This document shows positions 44,851 to 57,799 of a stretch of 64,000 nucleotides of DNA, in pieces. Numbering within the stretch: position 1 is the first letter of the stretch; the number at the start of each line of letters is the position of its first letter. Below the pieces are notes generated by a model. That model searched no databases. It had not been told where the DNA came from and was given only the letters and a program-made list of their open reading frames with translations. The position numbers and the translations under genes are program-made. The stretch is from CAVVNC01 sp963750015 (lineage in GTDB: Bacteria; Desulfobacterota; Syntrophorhabdia; Syntrophorhabdales; WCHB1-27), in NCBI GenBank assembly GCA_963750015.1, contig CAVVPU010000053.1, forward strand, positions 1-64,000. The letters run 5' to 3'.

Positions 44851-44903
44851 CAAAAAAGAGGAAATGGGCGGCACACGTCCGTTCTATCGAAAGATGCCGC
44901 CCC
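44851..44903 (-). terminator. Terminator after the malate/lactate dehydrogenase gene
   Basis: GGGCGGCA and TGCCGCCC arms (44866-44873 and 44895-44902) with a T-rich tail (TTTCCTCTTTTTTG) on the minus strand. Confidence 0.7.
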
Positions 44904-44920
44904 TTGCTCATTGAAAAGGT

Positions 44921-45841
44921 CTATCGTCCGGAAAGGCCGGCCGCGAGACTTTGAATCGATTTTGCCGCTTCTTTCAGGCCGTCGGACTGGGCTTTCGTGA
45001 GGGACAGCTCAACGATCTCCCGCACACCGCTTCTGCCCAACCGGACCGGAACCCCCATGCTTACGTCCGAAAAGCCGTATTCGCCGTTCAGAATAGCCGA
45101 ACACTGAAAGATTTTATCGGATTCGTTCAGTATTGCCCCGACGATCTCGGGTATGCCCACGGCACAGGTCCAGCCGGTTGTTCTTACGTCACCCGCAAGG
45201 CGGGTAAAGGTCGAGAACCAGTCCCGCATCGATCGGCCCAATTCCTCTTCCTGCTCGGCAGTAAACCGGACTGGCTTTGACCGCAGAGTAACCCGGTCAA
45301 AAAGGTGCACCTTCGCCGGACCGTGTTGCCCCAGTACTATGGCGTCGATCTCGGAGATCGGGGCTTTCAGGAGGTCGGCGACGGCGTACCGGAAACGATA
45401 GGTGTCATTCCAGGAATAGCCGACGAACTGCCGTGGCTCCAAGCCCGACAGGCGGTAAAGAATGTAGTTGAAGACATCCATAGGATTCGTCACGGTTATA
45501 ACGATTGTCTTCGGGCAGTGCGTGACTATCCGGCTCGCCAGCTCACGAGCAATCTCTACGTTCGAAGCGATCTTAGGCAGGACCGAAGGAGGCCCTCCAG
45601 GTGCGGCTGCGGCCATGATCACGACGTCGCAGCCCTCGAGGTCCGGCCAGGTGCCATACCGGACGACCGTGCCGCTCGTCTCCCGCACCCCCTGCTCGAT
45701 GTCCATAGCATGGCTTCGGCCCAAGTCTTCCCGATTATCGATCATAATCAGTTCAGAGACGATCTGCCGCTCTGCCAGCGCAAATGCCGCGGCAGATCCG
45801 ACGCCCCCGGCCGCGCCTATGATGGCGAGTCTTGTACCCAT
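44921..45841 (-). CDS. Malate/L-lactate dehydrogenase family protein
   Basis: 306 residues from ATG 45841 behind GGGAGG. NAD-binding IGAAGGVGSAAAFALAE with a following acidic residue (MIDNRED), VTNPMDVFNYILYRLSG, VLGQHGPAKV with the catalytic His, and the proton-relay segment around GYSWNDTYRFRYAVAD. The substrate loop ('AAAAPGGPPSVLP') differs from standard malate (R-x-x-x-M-S-R) and lactate enzymes, so the oxoacid acted on may be different. Monocistronic with its own terminator. Confidence 0.85.
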   Translation of the reverse strand: MGTRLAIIGAAGGVGSAAAFALAERQIVSELIMIDNREDLGRSHAMDIEQGVRETSGTVVRYGTWPDLEGCDVVIMAAAAPGGPPSVLPKIASNVEIARELASRIVTHCPKTIVITVTNPMDVFNYILYRLSGLEPRQFVGYSWNDTYRFRYAVADLLKAPISEIDAIVLGQHGPAKVHLFDRVTLRSKPVRFTAEQEEELGRSMRDWFSTFTRLAGDVRTTGWTCAVGIPEIVGAILNESDKIFQCSAILNGEYGFSDVSMGVPVRLGRSGVREIVELSLTKAQSDGLKEAAKSIQSLAAGLSGR

Positions 45842-46181
45842 GGTGTAGCCTCCCTTCTTGTTTGAATTATAGCGGGTCTTCTTTGACTCTAAGGAGTCCT
45901 GTAGGTCTTATCGAACTTATCGGACCCGTTGAGAGCATGATCGGCAAAGACATCAGCCCGACGTTTTCCGCCCATTCATATTCCCCATCCTATATTGAGC
46001 TTCCCTTTGGTGTCAAGGCCTAACGCATATCCGGCTCCTGTCTTGGCTGCCGCCGCGGGGCCTGCTCCTCGAAAACCTGCTCTCCAAAAGGAACAAAAAG
46101 GCCTTGACAAACAATATGTCATCTGGAATAGTGGTCACCATGCACCCGACGGGGTTGCATACCAGAACGGTTGATAATAGC

Positions 46182-46558
46182 GGCGGCCTGAAGGCCGCCC
46201 ATTACATCCCCTCCTTTCCCTTTTCCCCCCCAGTGCACAGGCATTTGCCCTTGGCAAGTCCATAAGCGTATGGCACCCCTTCCTCTCGCACATATTGCGG
46301 AGCGACCGTTAACCACCGTTGGCTTAAGGAGAGCGGTCCGTGAGGATGATGTGCGTGCTCGAACTCGGGGCACCCAGCCCTAAGGCTGGGTCGGACTTGG
46401 ACGCCACCGCGCACATCAAGCGAACTGGAGCCTTACGGGGGTCGGGAGCGGAGCCTCATGTGCGAGAGGAAGGGGTGCCATACGCTTCCCGCAAGCAGTG
46501 GTCCTTAGATGCCTTTGCTTTGCCTTTGCTTTGCCTTTGCCTTTGCCCTCGCCTGTGC
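46182..46558. repeat. R1 composite repeat, copy D (inverted-repeat element 46266-46485)
   Basis: Orientation as copy A: GGCGGCC/GGCCGCC hairpin, spacer, 220 bp element with perfect 27 bp arms (46266-46292 and 46459-46485), then a TTTGCC tract (46511-46557). The centre carries an additional stem ACCCAGCC/GGCTGGGT that is missing in other copies. The tract ends at the tatD promoter. Confidence 0.85.
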
Positions 46559-46559
46559 G

Positions 46560-46589
46560 TTGATTCTGCCTCCTCCTCTGTGCTATAAA
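46560..46589 (+). promoter_or_regulatory. tatD promoter, leaderless start predicted
   Basis: TTGATT (46560-46565) and TATAAA (46584-46589), 18 bp apart; the expected start is at the tatD ATG (46595), which has no ribosome site. Confidence 0.6.
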
Positions 46590-46594
46590 TTGCC

Positions 46595-47365
46595 ATGTTC
46601 GTCGATTCTCACTGTCATCTGGAATTGGAAGAATACGACGACGACCGGTCGGAGGTCATCGCCCGGGCCCTTCATGCCGGCGTCTCGCAGATGGTCACCG
46701 TCGCCACGGAAGAGCGGTATTTCGCGAGGGCCATAGAGATCGCCGAGACCCACCACGAGGTGTACGCCGCGTTAGGCGTGCACCCCCACAACTCGGCCGA
46801 TTACTCTGACGCCCTCGAAGAGCGCATCAAAGGATATCTCGCACATCCGCGGATCGTCGGGTACGGGGAAATAGGCCTCGACTTCTACAGGGACTATGCA
46901 CCGCGGGACGTCCAGGCGAACGCCTTTAGAAGGCAGATAGAGGTGGCGCGGTCCGCGGGCCTGCCGATCATAGTCCATTCGAGGAATGCCAAGAAAGAAA
47001 CCCTGGGAATACTGATTGATGCGAACCTCCGGGACCACAAGACCATAATCCACTGCTACTCATACGATCTGGAAACGGCTAAAAAGATGCTCGATATGGG
47101 CTTTTTCCTCTCCATACCGGGCACGGTGACTTACAAAAATTCCACTCTCGGCGATATAGTGCGCTACGTGCCCGCGGACAGGCTGCTTTCCGAAACGGAT
47201 GCGCCTTTCCTCTCGCCACAGCCTTTTCGGGGCAAGAGAAACGAGCCGGCCCACGTCAGGCTCGTGGCCGAAGAGATAGCCCGGATAAAACAGATGTCGA
47301 TAGATGAAGTGTCGCGCCTTCTGGCCGACACCTTTGCCCGCATCTTTCTGGCCGGAGAGGAGTGA
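46595..47365 (+). CDS. tatD: TatD-family metal-dependent hydrolase
   Basis: 256 residues. MFVDSHCHLELEEYDDD (metal motif H-x-H), LGVHPHNSADY, GYGEIGLDFYRD, PIIVHSRNAKKE, IIHCYSYDLETAKKM and SETDAPFLSPQPFRGKRNEPAHV are the full TatD signature. TatD proteins are TIM-barrel metal-dependent DNases/exonucleases. First gene of the tatD-isochorismatase-GerMN-serS cluster with 3 bp or less between or overlapping genes. Confidence 0.95.
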   Translation: MFVDSHCHLELEEYDDDRSEVIARALHAGVSQMVTVATEERYFARAIEIAETHHEVYAALGVHPHNSADYSDALEERIKGYLAHPRIVGYGEIGLDFYRDYAPRDVQANAFRRQIEVARSAGLPIIVHSRNAKKETLGILIDANLRDHKTIIHCYSYDLETAKKMLDMGFFLSIPGTVTYKNSTLGDIVRYVPADRLLSETDAPFLSPQPFRGKRNEPAHVRLVAEEIARIKQMSIDEVSRLLADTFARIFLAGEE

Positions 47366-47368
47366 CCC

Positions 47369-47935
47369 ATGAAGCCCGCGATCATCATCGTCGACATGCT
47401 GGAAGACAATTACGGGAAGGAAAAGGACCCCGAGAAGGAAGAGGTCAAGATCATCGGACCGGTGCGGGAGTGCCTGAAGAAATGCCGGTCCCTCTCCATA
47501 CCCGTGATCTTCGCCTGTGACAGTTATATAGAGGGCGACTTTCTCTTCAGGGGAAGGATGAAGCCTCACGCCATGCGCGGCACACCGGGCGCGGCGGTCC
47601 TCGCCGACCTCGAGCCTGAACCATCGGACATAATCCTCCCCAAACGGCGTTTCAGCGCTTTCTTCAAGACCGACCTCGATCAGACCCTCAGGACCCTAGG
47701 CGTCGACACGGTCGCCGTCGGCGGCATCAACACACATGTCTGTGTCCTCGCCACCGCCCTCGATGCCCTCGCTCACGACTTTTACACGATTATACTCGAA
47801 GACCTGAGTGCCGCGTACAAACGCGAGATCCACGACCACTGCCTCGACGGGTACCGGAAGATGTTGATCTATCCCCTGCTCAAGGTGGCCGGGTCGCAGG
47901 AATTTCTGGACTCCTTCGCCCATGGCCCGGCATAA
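47369..47935 (+). CDS. Isochorismatase-family cysteine hydrolase
   Basis: 188 residues. Catalytic triad residues of the family are in place: Asp in AIIIVDMLEDNYG, Lys in LPKRRFSAFFKTDLD and Cys in GGINTHVCVLATALDA. These enzymes hydrolyse amides or ethers, for example nicotinamide or pyrazinamide-like substrates. Three bp after tatD; its end overlaps the next gene by 14 bp, so expression is coupled. Substrate unknown. Confidence 0.9.
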   Translation: MKPAIIIVDMLEDNYGKEKDPEKEEVKIIGPVRECLKKCRSLSIPVIFACDSYIEGDFLFRGRMKPHAMRGTPGAAVLADLEPEPSDIILPKRRFSAFFKTDLDQTLRTLGVDTVAVGGINTHVCVLATALDALAHDFYTIILEDLSAAYKREIHDHCLDGYRKMLIYPLLKVAGSQEFLDSFAHGPA

Positions 47936-48443
47936 GCTACTCATCTCCGTGCTCCTCGGGGTCTTCATCGGCCTGGTGGGAGCGGTCGTGGCCCTTTATG
48001 TCGGGCAGCACGGAACACGAGTCGTGCAGACCGCAGAGGTCGTGGACAGTGACAGGGTCTCGATCTTCTTTCCCGATGACCAGGGAAAACTGGTGCGAAA
48101 GATGGTGGAGGTGCGAAAAAAGCTTTCAGATAAGGCGCGGGCCGACACGCTCCTCAGCGAGTTGAAAGATGCGGGCACTGTTCCGGACCTGCTCAGGCTC
48201 TATGAGGTGGCCTTGGGCAAGGATGGTGTGTTATACTTGAATCTGTCGAAGGAGTTCATCGACCGAGACACCCCCGAACGAGAGATCACCATGACCTACG
48301 GTCTGGTCGATTCCTTTATTGAAAGCTTCCCCGGCGCGCAAAGCGTGCAGATACTGGTGGAAGGGCAGCCTGTCTACACGAGAAGCGGGGTCCTCTACAT
48401 CCTGGAACCTCTTCGATTCAATAAGGAACTATTGGAGGAATAG
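47922..48443 (+). CDS. GerMN-domain membrane-anchored protein
   Basis: 173 residues. One N-terminal membrane helix (LLISVLLGVFIGLVGAVVALYVG) then a GerMN domain: VSIFFPDDQGKLVRKMVEVRK, LYEVALGKDGVLYLNLSKEFI, YGLVDSFIESFPGAQSVQILVEGQPVYT. GerMN domains occur in sporulation and envelope proteins across bacteria; the function here is unknown. It overlaps the preceding gene and its stop touches the serS start (TAGATG). Confidence 0.85.
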   Translation: MARHKLLISVLLGVFIGLVGAVVALYVGQHGTRVVQTAEVVDSDRVSIFFPDDQGKLVRKMVEVRKKLSDKARADTLLSELKDAGTVPDLLRLYEVALGKDGVLYLNLSKEFIDRDTPEREITMTYGLVDSFIESFPGAQSVQILVEGQPVYTRSGVLYILEPLRFNKELLEE

Positions 48444-49718
48444 ATGCTCGATCCCAAACTCATCAGAGAAAAGCCGGATATCGTGAGGGAAAGTCTGAAA
48501 GTGCGGGGCACTTCTTTCGATCTCGACCGTCTGGTCAAGCTCGATGGAGAAAGGCGCGACCTGATCAAGGAAGTGGAGGGACTGAAAAACCGGAGAAACG
48601 TCACTTCCGATGAGATCGCCAAGCTCAGGAAGTCCGGGGTCGACGCCCAGGCACAGATCGCAGAGCTCAGGAACGTCGGGAAGCAGATAGAGACCCTGGA
48701 GCAGGACCTGAGGAAGGTCGAAGGGGAATGGGAGCTCGCGAGCATGGAAATCCCCAACATACCCCACGGCTCAGTCCCGATCGGCTCGGGCGACGAGCAA
48801 AACGAAGTGGTCAAGGTATGGGGGGAGAAGCCTGCTTTCGCCTTCGAACCCGTTCCCCATTGGGACCTGGGTGAGCGCCTGGGAATACTCGATTTCAAGA
48901 GGGCGGCGAAGATTACCGGCTCCAGGTTCACCCTTTACAAGTCCTACGGCGCGCTCCTCGAGCGGGCCCTCATCAACTTCATGCTCGATCTCCACACGAT
49001 GAAGCACGGCTATACCGAGGTCCTCCCTCCCTTCATGGTCAACAGGGACAGCATGACCGGGACGGGACAACTTCCCAAATTCGAGGAGGAGCTTTTCAAA
49101 CTGGGAGACCCGGATTATTTTCTCATTCCCACGGCCGAGGTGCCGGTCACCAATATCTTCAGGGATGAGATTTTGAAAGAGAGCGACCTGCCTGTCAAAT
49201 ATGTGGCCTACACCCCCTGTTTCAGGAAGGAGGCCGGGGCCCACGGCAAAGATACCAGGGGACTCACCAGACAGCACCAGTTCAATAAGGTGGAGCTCGT
49301 CAAGTTCGCCCTGCCGGAAAATTCCTACAATGAGCTCGAAGGCCTGCTCCTCGACGCGGAGGACGTGCTGAAAAACCTGAACATTCACTACCGCGTCTCA
49401 GTGCTCTGCACAGGCGACCTCGGTTTCTCCTCGGCCAAGACCTATGACATCGAGGTCTGGCTGCCGGGACAGAACATCTACCGGGAGATCTCGTCGTGCA
49501 GCAACTTCGACGATTTCCAGGCTCGAAGGGCGAGGATCAGGTATAAGACAGGCAAAGGAAAGACCGAGTTCGTCCACACCTTGAACGGCTCGGGCCTCGC
49601 CATCGGCAGGACTGTCATGGCGGTTCTGGAGAACTATCAACTCCCGGACGGCACCGTTGAAGTGCCTGAAGCGTTGCGCCCCTACATGCATGGAATGCGA
49701 ACGATAGTAGCTGTCTAG
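48444..49718 (+). CDS. serS: Seryl-tRNA synthetase
   Basis: 424 residues. N-terminal long antiparallel coiled-coil (about 30-100) for tRNA-Ser binding. Class II motif 2 YTPCFRKEAGAHGKDTRGLTRQHQFNKVE and motif 3 LNGSGLAIGRTVMAVLENYQ are intact, with YREISSCSNFDDFQARRARIRY between. It charges tRNA-Ser and tRNA-Sec. Begins directly at the GerMN stop codon. Confidence 0.98.
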   Translation: MLDPKLIREKPDIVRESLKVRGTSFDLDRLVKLDGERRDLIKEVEGLKNRRNVTSDEIAKLRKSGVDAQAQIAELRNVGKQIETLEQDLRKVEGEWELASMEIPNIPHGSVPIGSGDEQNEVVKVWGEKPAFAFEPVPHWDLGERLGILDFKRAAKITGSRFTLYKSYGALLERALINFMLDLHTMKHGYTEVLPPFMVNRDSMTGTGQLPKFEEELFKLGDPDYFLIPTAEVPVTNIFRDEILKESDLPVKYVAYTPCFRKEAGAHGKDTRGLTRQHQFNKVELVKFALPENSYNELEGLLLDAEDVLKNLNIHYRVSVLCTGDLGFSSAKTYDIEVWLPGQNIYREISSCSNFDDFQARRARIRYKTGKGKTEFVHTLNGSGLAIGRTVMAVLENYQLPDGTVEVPEALRPYMHGMRTIVAV

Positions 49719-49819
49719 GATTACATAGAGCGGATGCGTATATTCAATCGCGATCCGTCCATGTCCGCTTGCGTCCGGCTGACCTGCTAGTGCGAACTGA
49801 GCGGGGAGGCTCGGCGGGC

Positions 49820-52110
49820 TTAGCCCGTCGAGGGGGTGCTGAACTCCAACCTAGGATTCGAGCTTCGCGAGCAGCCGATCAGAAGCCCGTCTATGCGGTC
49901 TATCATCTCCGGCTCCCTCTCCACGTCTGCTATCCGTATGAGCAGGTCCCGGGCCGATATTTCAGGAAACTCGCAGATCCGCTCGACGACACGCTCCCTC
50001 GTTGCCCCATCCCCCATATCCGAAAGGATCTTCATGAGCGCGACGATTGCCCTCCTCTTGCCCGCCGCGACGACGTAATCGGCGAGGAGGCCGCGTAGCT
50101 CAGGTTCCCTTTCCTTTGGAAGGAGGGCCAGAATGGGGTTGATGATGCCTTCGCCCGACACATAGGGCAGCAGTCTGATGGCCTGCTCGCGCGTATACAG
50201 GTCCTCAGCGGCAAGCAACTGCAGAAGGGCCGCACCGTCGAGGCTGCCCGACTGCTGCTTCGTATTTTCGATAAAAGCCGTCCAGTCCCTCCTGAGAGGG
50301 ACCATGCTCGCGACGATCAGCCCTGCCTCCACCGTTGAGAAGATCATCCGTTCCCGAAGCCCCTCTATCAAGTCGAGTTCTTCGGCAGCGAGAAGGCGAC
50401 CCTCTCCCACGGCGTCTGCGAGCTTGCGGCGGATCGCCCATTTATCAAGGGAGCGGCTCAAGTCAATGCGCTCCCTCAGCAGGTCCCGCACGTACCGGCC
50501 CGTAAGTGCATAGAAGAGGCCTCCGCCAAACTCATGGCGCCGCGCCACTCCGTTTTTCTCCAGAAACTCCAGGGCACGGTCGATCTCCTCTTCGGGCATG
50601 CACGTGTCCGCAAGGATATCTTCCTTCGTATACCTCTTGAGCATCCCGTCGATCTCCCCTGCGAGCACGCCGACCACATCGACCAGGGATTCCCTCTCCA
50701 AAGCGGCCCTCACCACTTCATCGACACCCGTCTTCGACCCGTTTCCTGCCTGTCCATCCGATACAGGCTTGCGAACATCGATCGCAGGTGCGCGACCAGG
50801 CTCGTAAACCGCCCGGAGGCTCGTCCCCCTGAAGGGCCTGTACCAGTCGAAGAACGACCCCTTGTCACCGACGATAATGAGGTACGTGGCCTCATTATCG
50901 ATGCAGAACTCGACAAGCCGCTCCAATTTGTCCAGCTCGTCTTCTTCAACGTTTTTCAGCCTCTCGCATCCATCGATGACGAAAAAGCACCTGCCCCGAG
51001 GCAGCAGCTCTTTACACATGGAGACCATATCGACCGCTCTCCCCTGCGGGGTCGAAGTGGCCCGCCCAGGGTTTCCCGTATCTGGTGCATCGGCCTGTCC
51101 CACACCTCGGTGTGAAAAACATTGGGCGACATACGGCGCAGCTGGGGCACCACGAATGAATCGACGAGGGTACTCTTTCCCGAAGTCCCGTCGCCCACCA
51201 CAACCACGTGCCCATATCGAAAAAGCTTGTCGAGGAGGCGTGAGGCTTCATCCCATGCGTCAAAGGATGCACCCTCAGAGGTTTCGAGGGCGGAAAGGAC
51301 GGAGGCGTTCGCATTGACCGGAGGCAGACCAGTGCCCCCGGCCGTGTCCCAGACGATCTGTCTGTACTGAAAGCCGAGCCTTCCATTCACCGTCTCCCTG
51401 AAACGCCTGAAGATGTACTCGACATAAGGCTTCACGCGGGACATCACGTGTTCCTCATAGGGTGTTTCGGGCGTGCAGCGGATAAGGATGGTCCCTGCCC
51501 TGCTGTCGATCTCGACTGACGCCTTTTCGCAGCAGAGGCGGAGATCACGATTCTGTCCCATCCTGAGGTGCGTATGAACGGCATCCGGAGAAAACAGGTC
51601 CCACATGAGGTGGGCGAAATTGAAGATCTCCCCGAGGGCCCTTCCGTTTCTGACGATGGCCTTACGCGTATCTTCCCGGATTTCCCACTCGAGAGGTATC
51701 TTCTTTACCGAGAAGATCAGGGAATTGACGAGTTCCAGGGCTTTTTCGGGGATCGCGATCCTCTTGCCTATCTCGTCGTTGAAAAAGAGTCTCCTGGCCG
51801 GTCCCTCCATCTGATCGAGGAGGTCCCTGTTCGCGCTCCATTCATAGCGGCCCGCCACACCCAGGTCGTGAAAGTAGAGCGTGCACAGGAGCACGAAGAT
51901 TTCCCCCGAAAACATCTCTTCTCTCCGGTCCGTAGGCTCAGGGAGGAGTCGTTCGACGAAATCCTTTAATTCTTCGATGTGCCTTTGAAGGGGGGAAGGC
52001 GCGGGCGGGAATACGGAACCTTCGCAGAAGGCTACGAGGTCCTCGAACTTCTGATAGAGCTTCAGCTCCCTTTCTTTGTCCCTGAGAACCGTTTCGAGCT
52101 TCGATTGCAT
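49820..52110 (-). CDS. HD-like/P-loop NTPase protein of unknown role, frameshifted near 51060
   Basis: Two frames join into one protein of about 760 residues. The first part starts MQSKLETVLRDKERELKLYQ and has an HD-type site (CTLYFHDLGVAG, H81-D82) in a helical domain. A P-loop then reads VVVGDGTSGKSTLVDSF. The second frame supplies CFFVIDGCERL (Walker B-like), a winged-helix-like region and HEAT-like helices to the C-terminus. The two frames overlap around GGAGAGCGGTCGAT, where one G seems missing from a GGGG run. The build (enzymatic N-domain, NTPase, helical C-part) resembles STAND signalling or defence proteins, but no known system was recognised. Confidence 0.65.
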
Positions 52111-52299
52111 TTAAGTTTACTGCCGTTTGCGTGAAACCCCGTCAACCTCTCCAGTGCCTTTCCGCTTCCATTCGATCAGGACTGCACTGAAAAGCCCCAT
52201 ATCGATTCGGCTTAAAGCGCGCTGGCACGCTCCCGGAGCAAGAACTCCTTAAGAGCCGAGGCTTGCAAAAAACCACCTGGAAAGTCGCCGGTCGGCTGG

Positions 52300-53205
52300 C
52301 TATGCTCTCTTTCTCCACAGATAGATGAGAGGGCTTGCCACGAATATCGACGAATAGGTGCCGACCAGCACGCCGATGAAGAGGGCCAATGCGAAATCGA
52401 ACAGGACCGGGCCGCCGATAACGATAAGCGCAGCCAGCACGAGAAGCACCGTGAGGGAGGTGATAAGGGTCCTGCTCAAGACCTCGTTGATGCTCGTGTT
52501 GATGACTTCGCCCAAATCCGCCTTGGACTTCATCTTGGCCATGTTGTCCCTGATCCTGTCGTAAACGACGACAGTATCGGTGAGGGAATAGCCGGCGATG
52601 GTGAGGAGCGCCGTGATGAAGAGGATGTTCATCTCAAAATGGAGCAGATAGAATATGCCGAGGAGTGCGAGGACGTCATGAAAGGTGGCGATCGTCGCCG
52701 CCACGCCGAAAACGAAATTGAACCTCCAGGCGATGTAAATGACTATGCCGAGGAGGGAAAGGACTATCGCGATGATCGCATCCCGTTTCAGGGTCTTGCC
52801 GACGCTCGATCCCACCATGTTGCTCTCGAGCACCTGAAACTTCTTGTCCGGGAAAGCCTTGGTAATGATGCCACTGATCTTGTCCTGCACCCTCACGGGT
52901 CCCGTTTCGAGGAGCTTGGTCTTGATGAAGAAGTCGTTCTTCCCCGTCACCTGCTGGATCTCCGCGTCGGCTATGCCCCCTGTGGTCAAGGCGTTTCGAA
53001 GATCGCCGATAGCGACGGGCTGGTCGAAGCGAATCTGCACGCTCGTTCCACCCGTGAAATCGACGCTCAGGTTCGCCTTGCCCGTGGCGACCATGATGAA
53101 GCCCAACAGTCCGAGTCCCACGAGCACGGCCGACAGCACAAAGGCCTTGTTCCGCAGACCTATGAAATCGATAGCGGTCTTTTTCGTTATCTCTCTAAAT
53201 TTCAT
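52300..53205 (-). CDS. secF: Protein translocase subunit SecF
   Basis: 301 residues, six helices. NLSVDFTGGTSVQIRFDQPV, VLESNMVGSSVGKTLKRDAI, ATFHDVLALLGIFYLL and IAGYSLTDTVVVYDRIRDN are the SecF signatures. With SecD it uses the proton gradient to pull exported proteins out of SecYEG on the periplasmic side. Its ATG overlaps the secD stop (ATGA, 53205). Confidence 0.97.
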   Translation of the reverse strand: MKFREITKKTAIDFIGLRNKAFVLSAVLVGLGLLGFIMVATGKANLSVDFTGGTSVQIRFDQPVAIGDLRNALTTGGIADAEIQQVTGKNDFFIKTKLLETGPVRVQDKISGIITKAFPDKKFQVLESNMVGSSVGKTLKRDAIIAIVLSLLGIVIYIAWRFNFVFGVAATIATFHDVLALLGIFYLLHFEMNILFITALLTIAGYSLTDTVVVYDRIRDNMAKMKSKADLGEVINTSINEVLSRTLITSLTVLLVLAALIVIGGPVLFDFALALFIGVLVGTYSSIFVASPLIYLWRKRA

Positions 53206-54802
53206 CAGATGCTCAGACTCCTCGGTTTATACTTGGCGATTACCCAATCGAAGATCGCCTTCGACCCGAAGAAGGCGATGAACAGGTTGATGACGATGCC
53301 GATGCTCAGGGTCACGGCAAAGCCCTTTATCGGGCCCGTTCCGAAAATGAAAAGGACGAGGGCCGTGATGAGGGTGGTGACGTGGGCGTCGATGATGGTA
53401 ACCCACCCTTTGGCATAGCCGCCGTCTATGGCTGCCCTCACAGTCTTGCCTAGCCTCATCTCCTCGCGGATGCGCTCGAAGATGATGACGTTCGTATCGA
53501 CTCCCATACCCATGGTGAGGATGATGCCGGCGATGCCGGGAAGGGTCATGGTGGCGTGTATCAGGGCGAAGGCCCCGAGCAGGTAGACCAGGTTGAGAAA
53601 GAGGGCGATATCGGCGACGACTCCCGAGCCCTTATAGTAGTAGACCATGAAAGCTATTATCAGCAAGCCCCCGAGGATCGCGGCCTGCACTCCCCGCCTG
53701 ATGGCGTCCTGTCCGAGGGTGGGGCCCACGGTAATGTTCTGTATTACGTTCACAGGCGCAGGCAGGGCCCCTGCCCGGAGCACGATGGCCAGGTCCTTTG
53801 CCTCGTCAGGGGTGAAGCTGCCCGTGATCTGGGCTTGACCGCCGGATATGCGCTCCCTGATGGAAGGTGCGGAGTAGACCGTGTTATCGAGGATGATCGC
53901 CAGCCGCTTCCCCACGTTCTCGCCTGTCACCTGGTCGAAGATACGGGCGCCTTCGCTGTTGAAGCTTATGCCACGTAGGGTCCGTTGTTTCCTATGCCGC
54001 CACCCCCCAACTTGACCTGGGCGTCGGTGAGCAGCTCACCCGTGAGAATCGTCTCCTTCTTCACGAGTATGGTGGAGGTCGTCGTTATTCCCGTCTCCGG
54101 GTTCCTTTCCCTGTAGGGAAGCAGCTCGTCGCCTTCAGGCAGCGGGCCGCCGGGAGTCGCGCCATGCGATTCGTCGACGAGCTTGAACTGAAGCTGTGCC
54201 GTCCGGCCGATGAGGGCCAAGGCCCTTTCCGGGTCCTTGATACCGGGAAGCTCGACGAGGATCTCATTCTCCCCCTGTTGCTGGATCACGGGCTCCGACA
54301 CGCCGAGTTGGTCTATTCTGTTCCTGATCGTCTCCAAGGCCTGATGGACGGCATTGTCCTTCAGACTCGCGAGCTGGGTCATGGTATAGGATATATCCAG
54401 ATAGAGATCGGTCCCTTCCGTCCTGCTTCCGCTCTCCCTGAACTCGGGCAGTTCCTTGCCCAGGAGGTTTTCGAAGTTCTGCCGCTGGTCCGTCTTGACG
54501 GCCACGGTGATGCGGTCCGATTTCCGGTCGAGGGCCGTAAACCTGATGTTATCCCGTATCATGCCTTCCTTGAGCTGGTCGGCCTTCCGGTCGAGGAGTT
54601 GCTCCATCATCTTGCTCATGTCGAGTTGGAGCAGAAGGCGCATGCCTCCCTGCAGGTCGAGCCCGAGGTGTATCTTCTCCGAAGGGAGGTACTCTTTTAC
54701 CGTCCCCGTCAGTTCCACAAAATTGGGAAGGAGAAAGACCACGGCCACCACCAGGAAGACCAATATGAGAATTGCTCTCACTTTCAATGATAATTTCAGC
54801 AC
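53205..54802 (-). CDS. secD: Protein translocase subunit SecD, frameshifted near 53970
   Basis: The first frame (GTG 54802 behind GAGGT) encodes the first helix and P1 domain (IHLGLDLQGGMRLLLQLD, ETIRNRIDQLGVSEPVIQQQGENEILVELPG). It ends NNGPYVA. The second frame continues without loss with ISFNSEGARIFDQVTGENVGKRLAIILDN, the five remaining helices and GIAGIILTMGMGVDTNVIIFERIREE. Adding one G (GTGGC to GTGGGC near 53970) restores GPYVGISFNSEG. SecD is normally essential for growth at ordinary rates, so an indel in the sequence is likelier than true loss. Confidence 0.93.
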
Positions 54803-55082
54803 GTAAATAACCTCATTTTACTGGCGATTAGGGCACAAAGAAAGTCAATAAGGGTATACCGGCGTCTCTTCCTTGTCAAGGGAATTGTAAGGTTCTCCAC
54901 CGACAAAAGGCGCTTTCCACCTCCCGTCAGGCAATGCCCGGAGAACCTCTATCTACCTTCAGCTCTTCGGCCCCGTACAAGGGCGGCCTACTGAGCCTTA
55001 CCGATTCCGGGCGACCACGGTATTTCACGTTCCAGGGCCCGGACGCTCGGTATTTCTAACATTTTTGAAGAAAAAATACAAC

Positions 55083-57695
<2,613 letters not shown>

Positions 57696-57799
57696 CTGGT
57701 ATCTCCTTCCTTTTCCAGTCCGATTTAAACCCCTGCCTGTTAAAATAATCCGTAGTGCCGGCTTTAGCAAGAAATCGGCCCTGCCTGACCCGGACGAAG

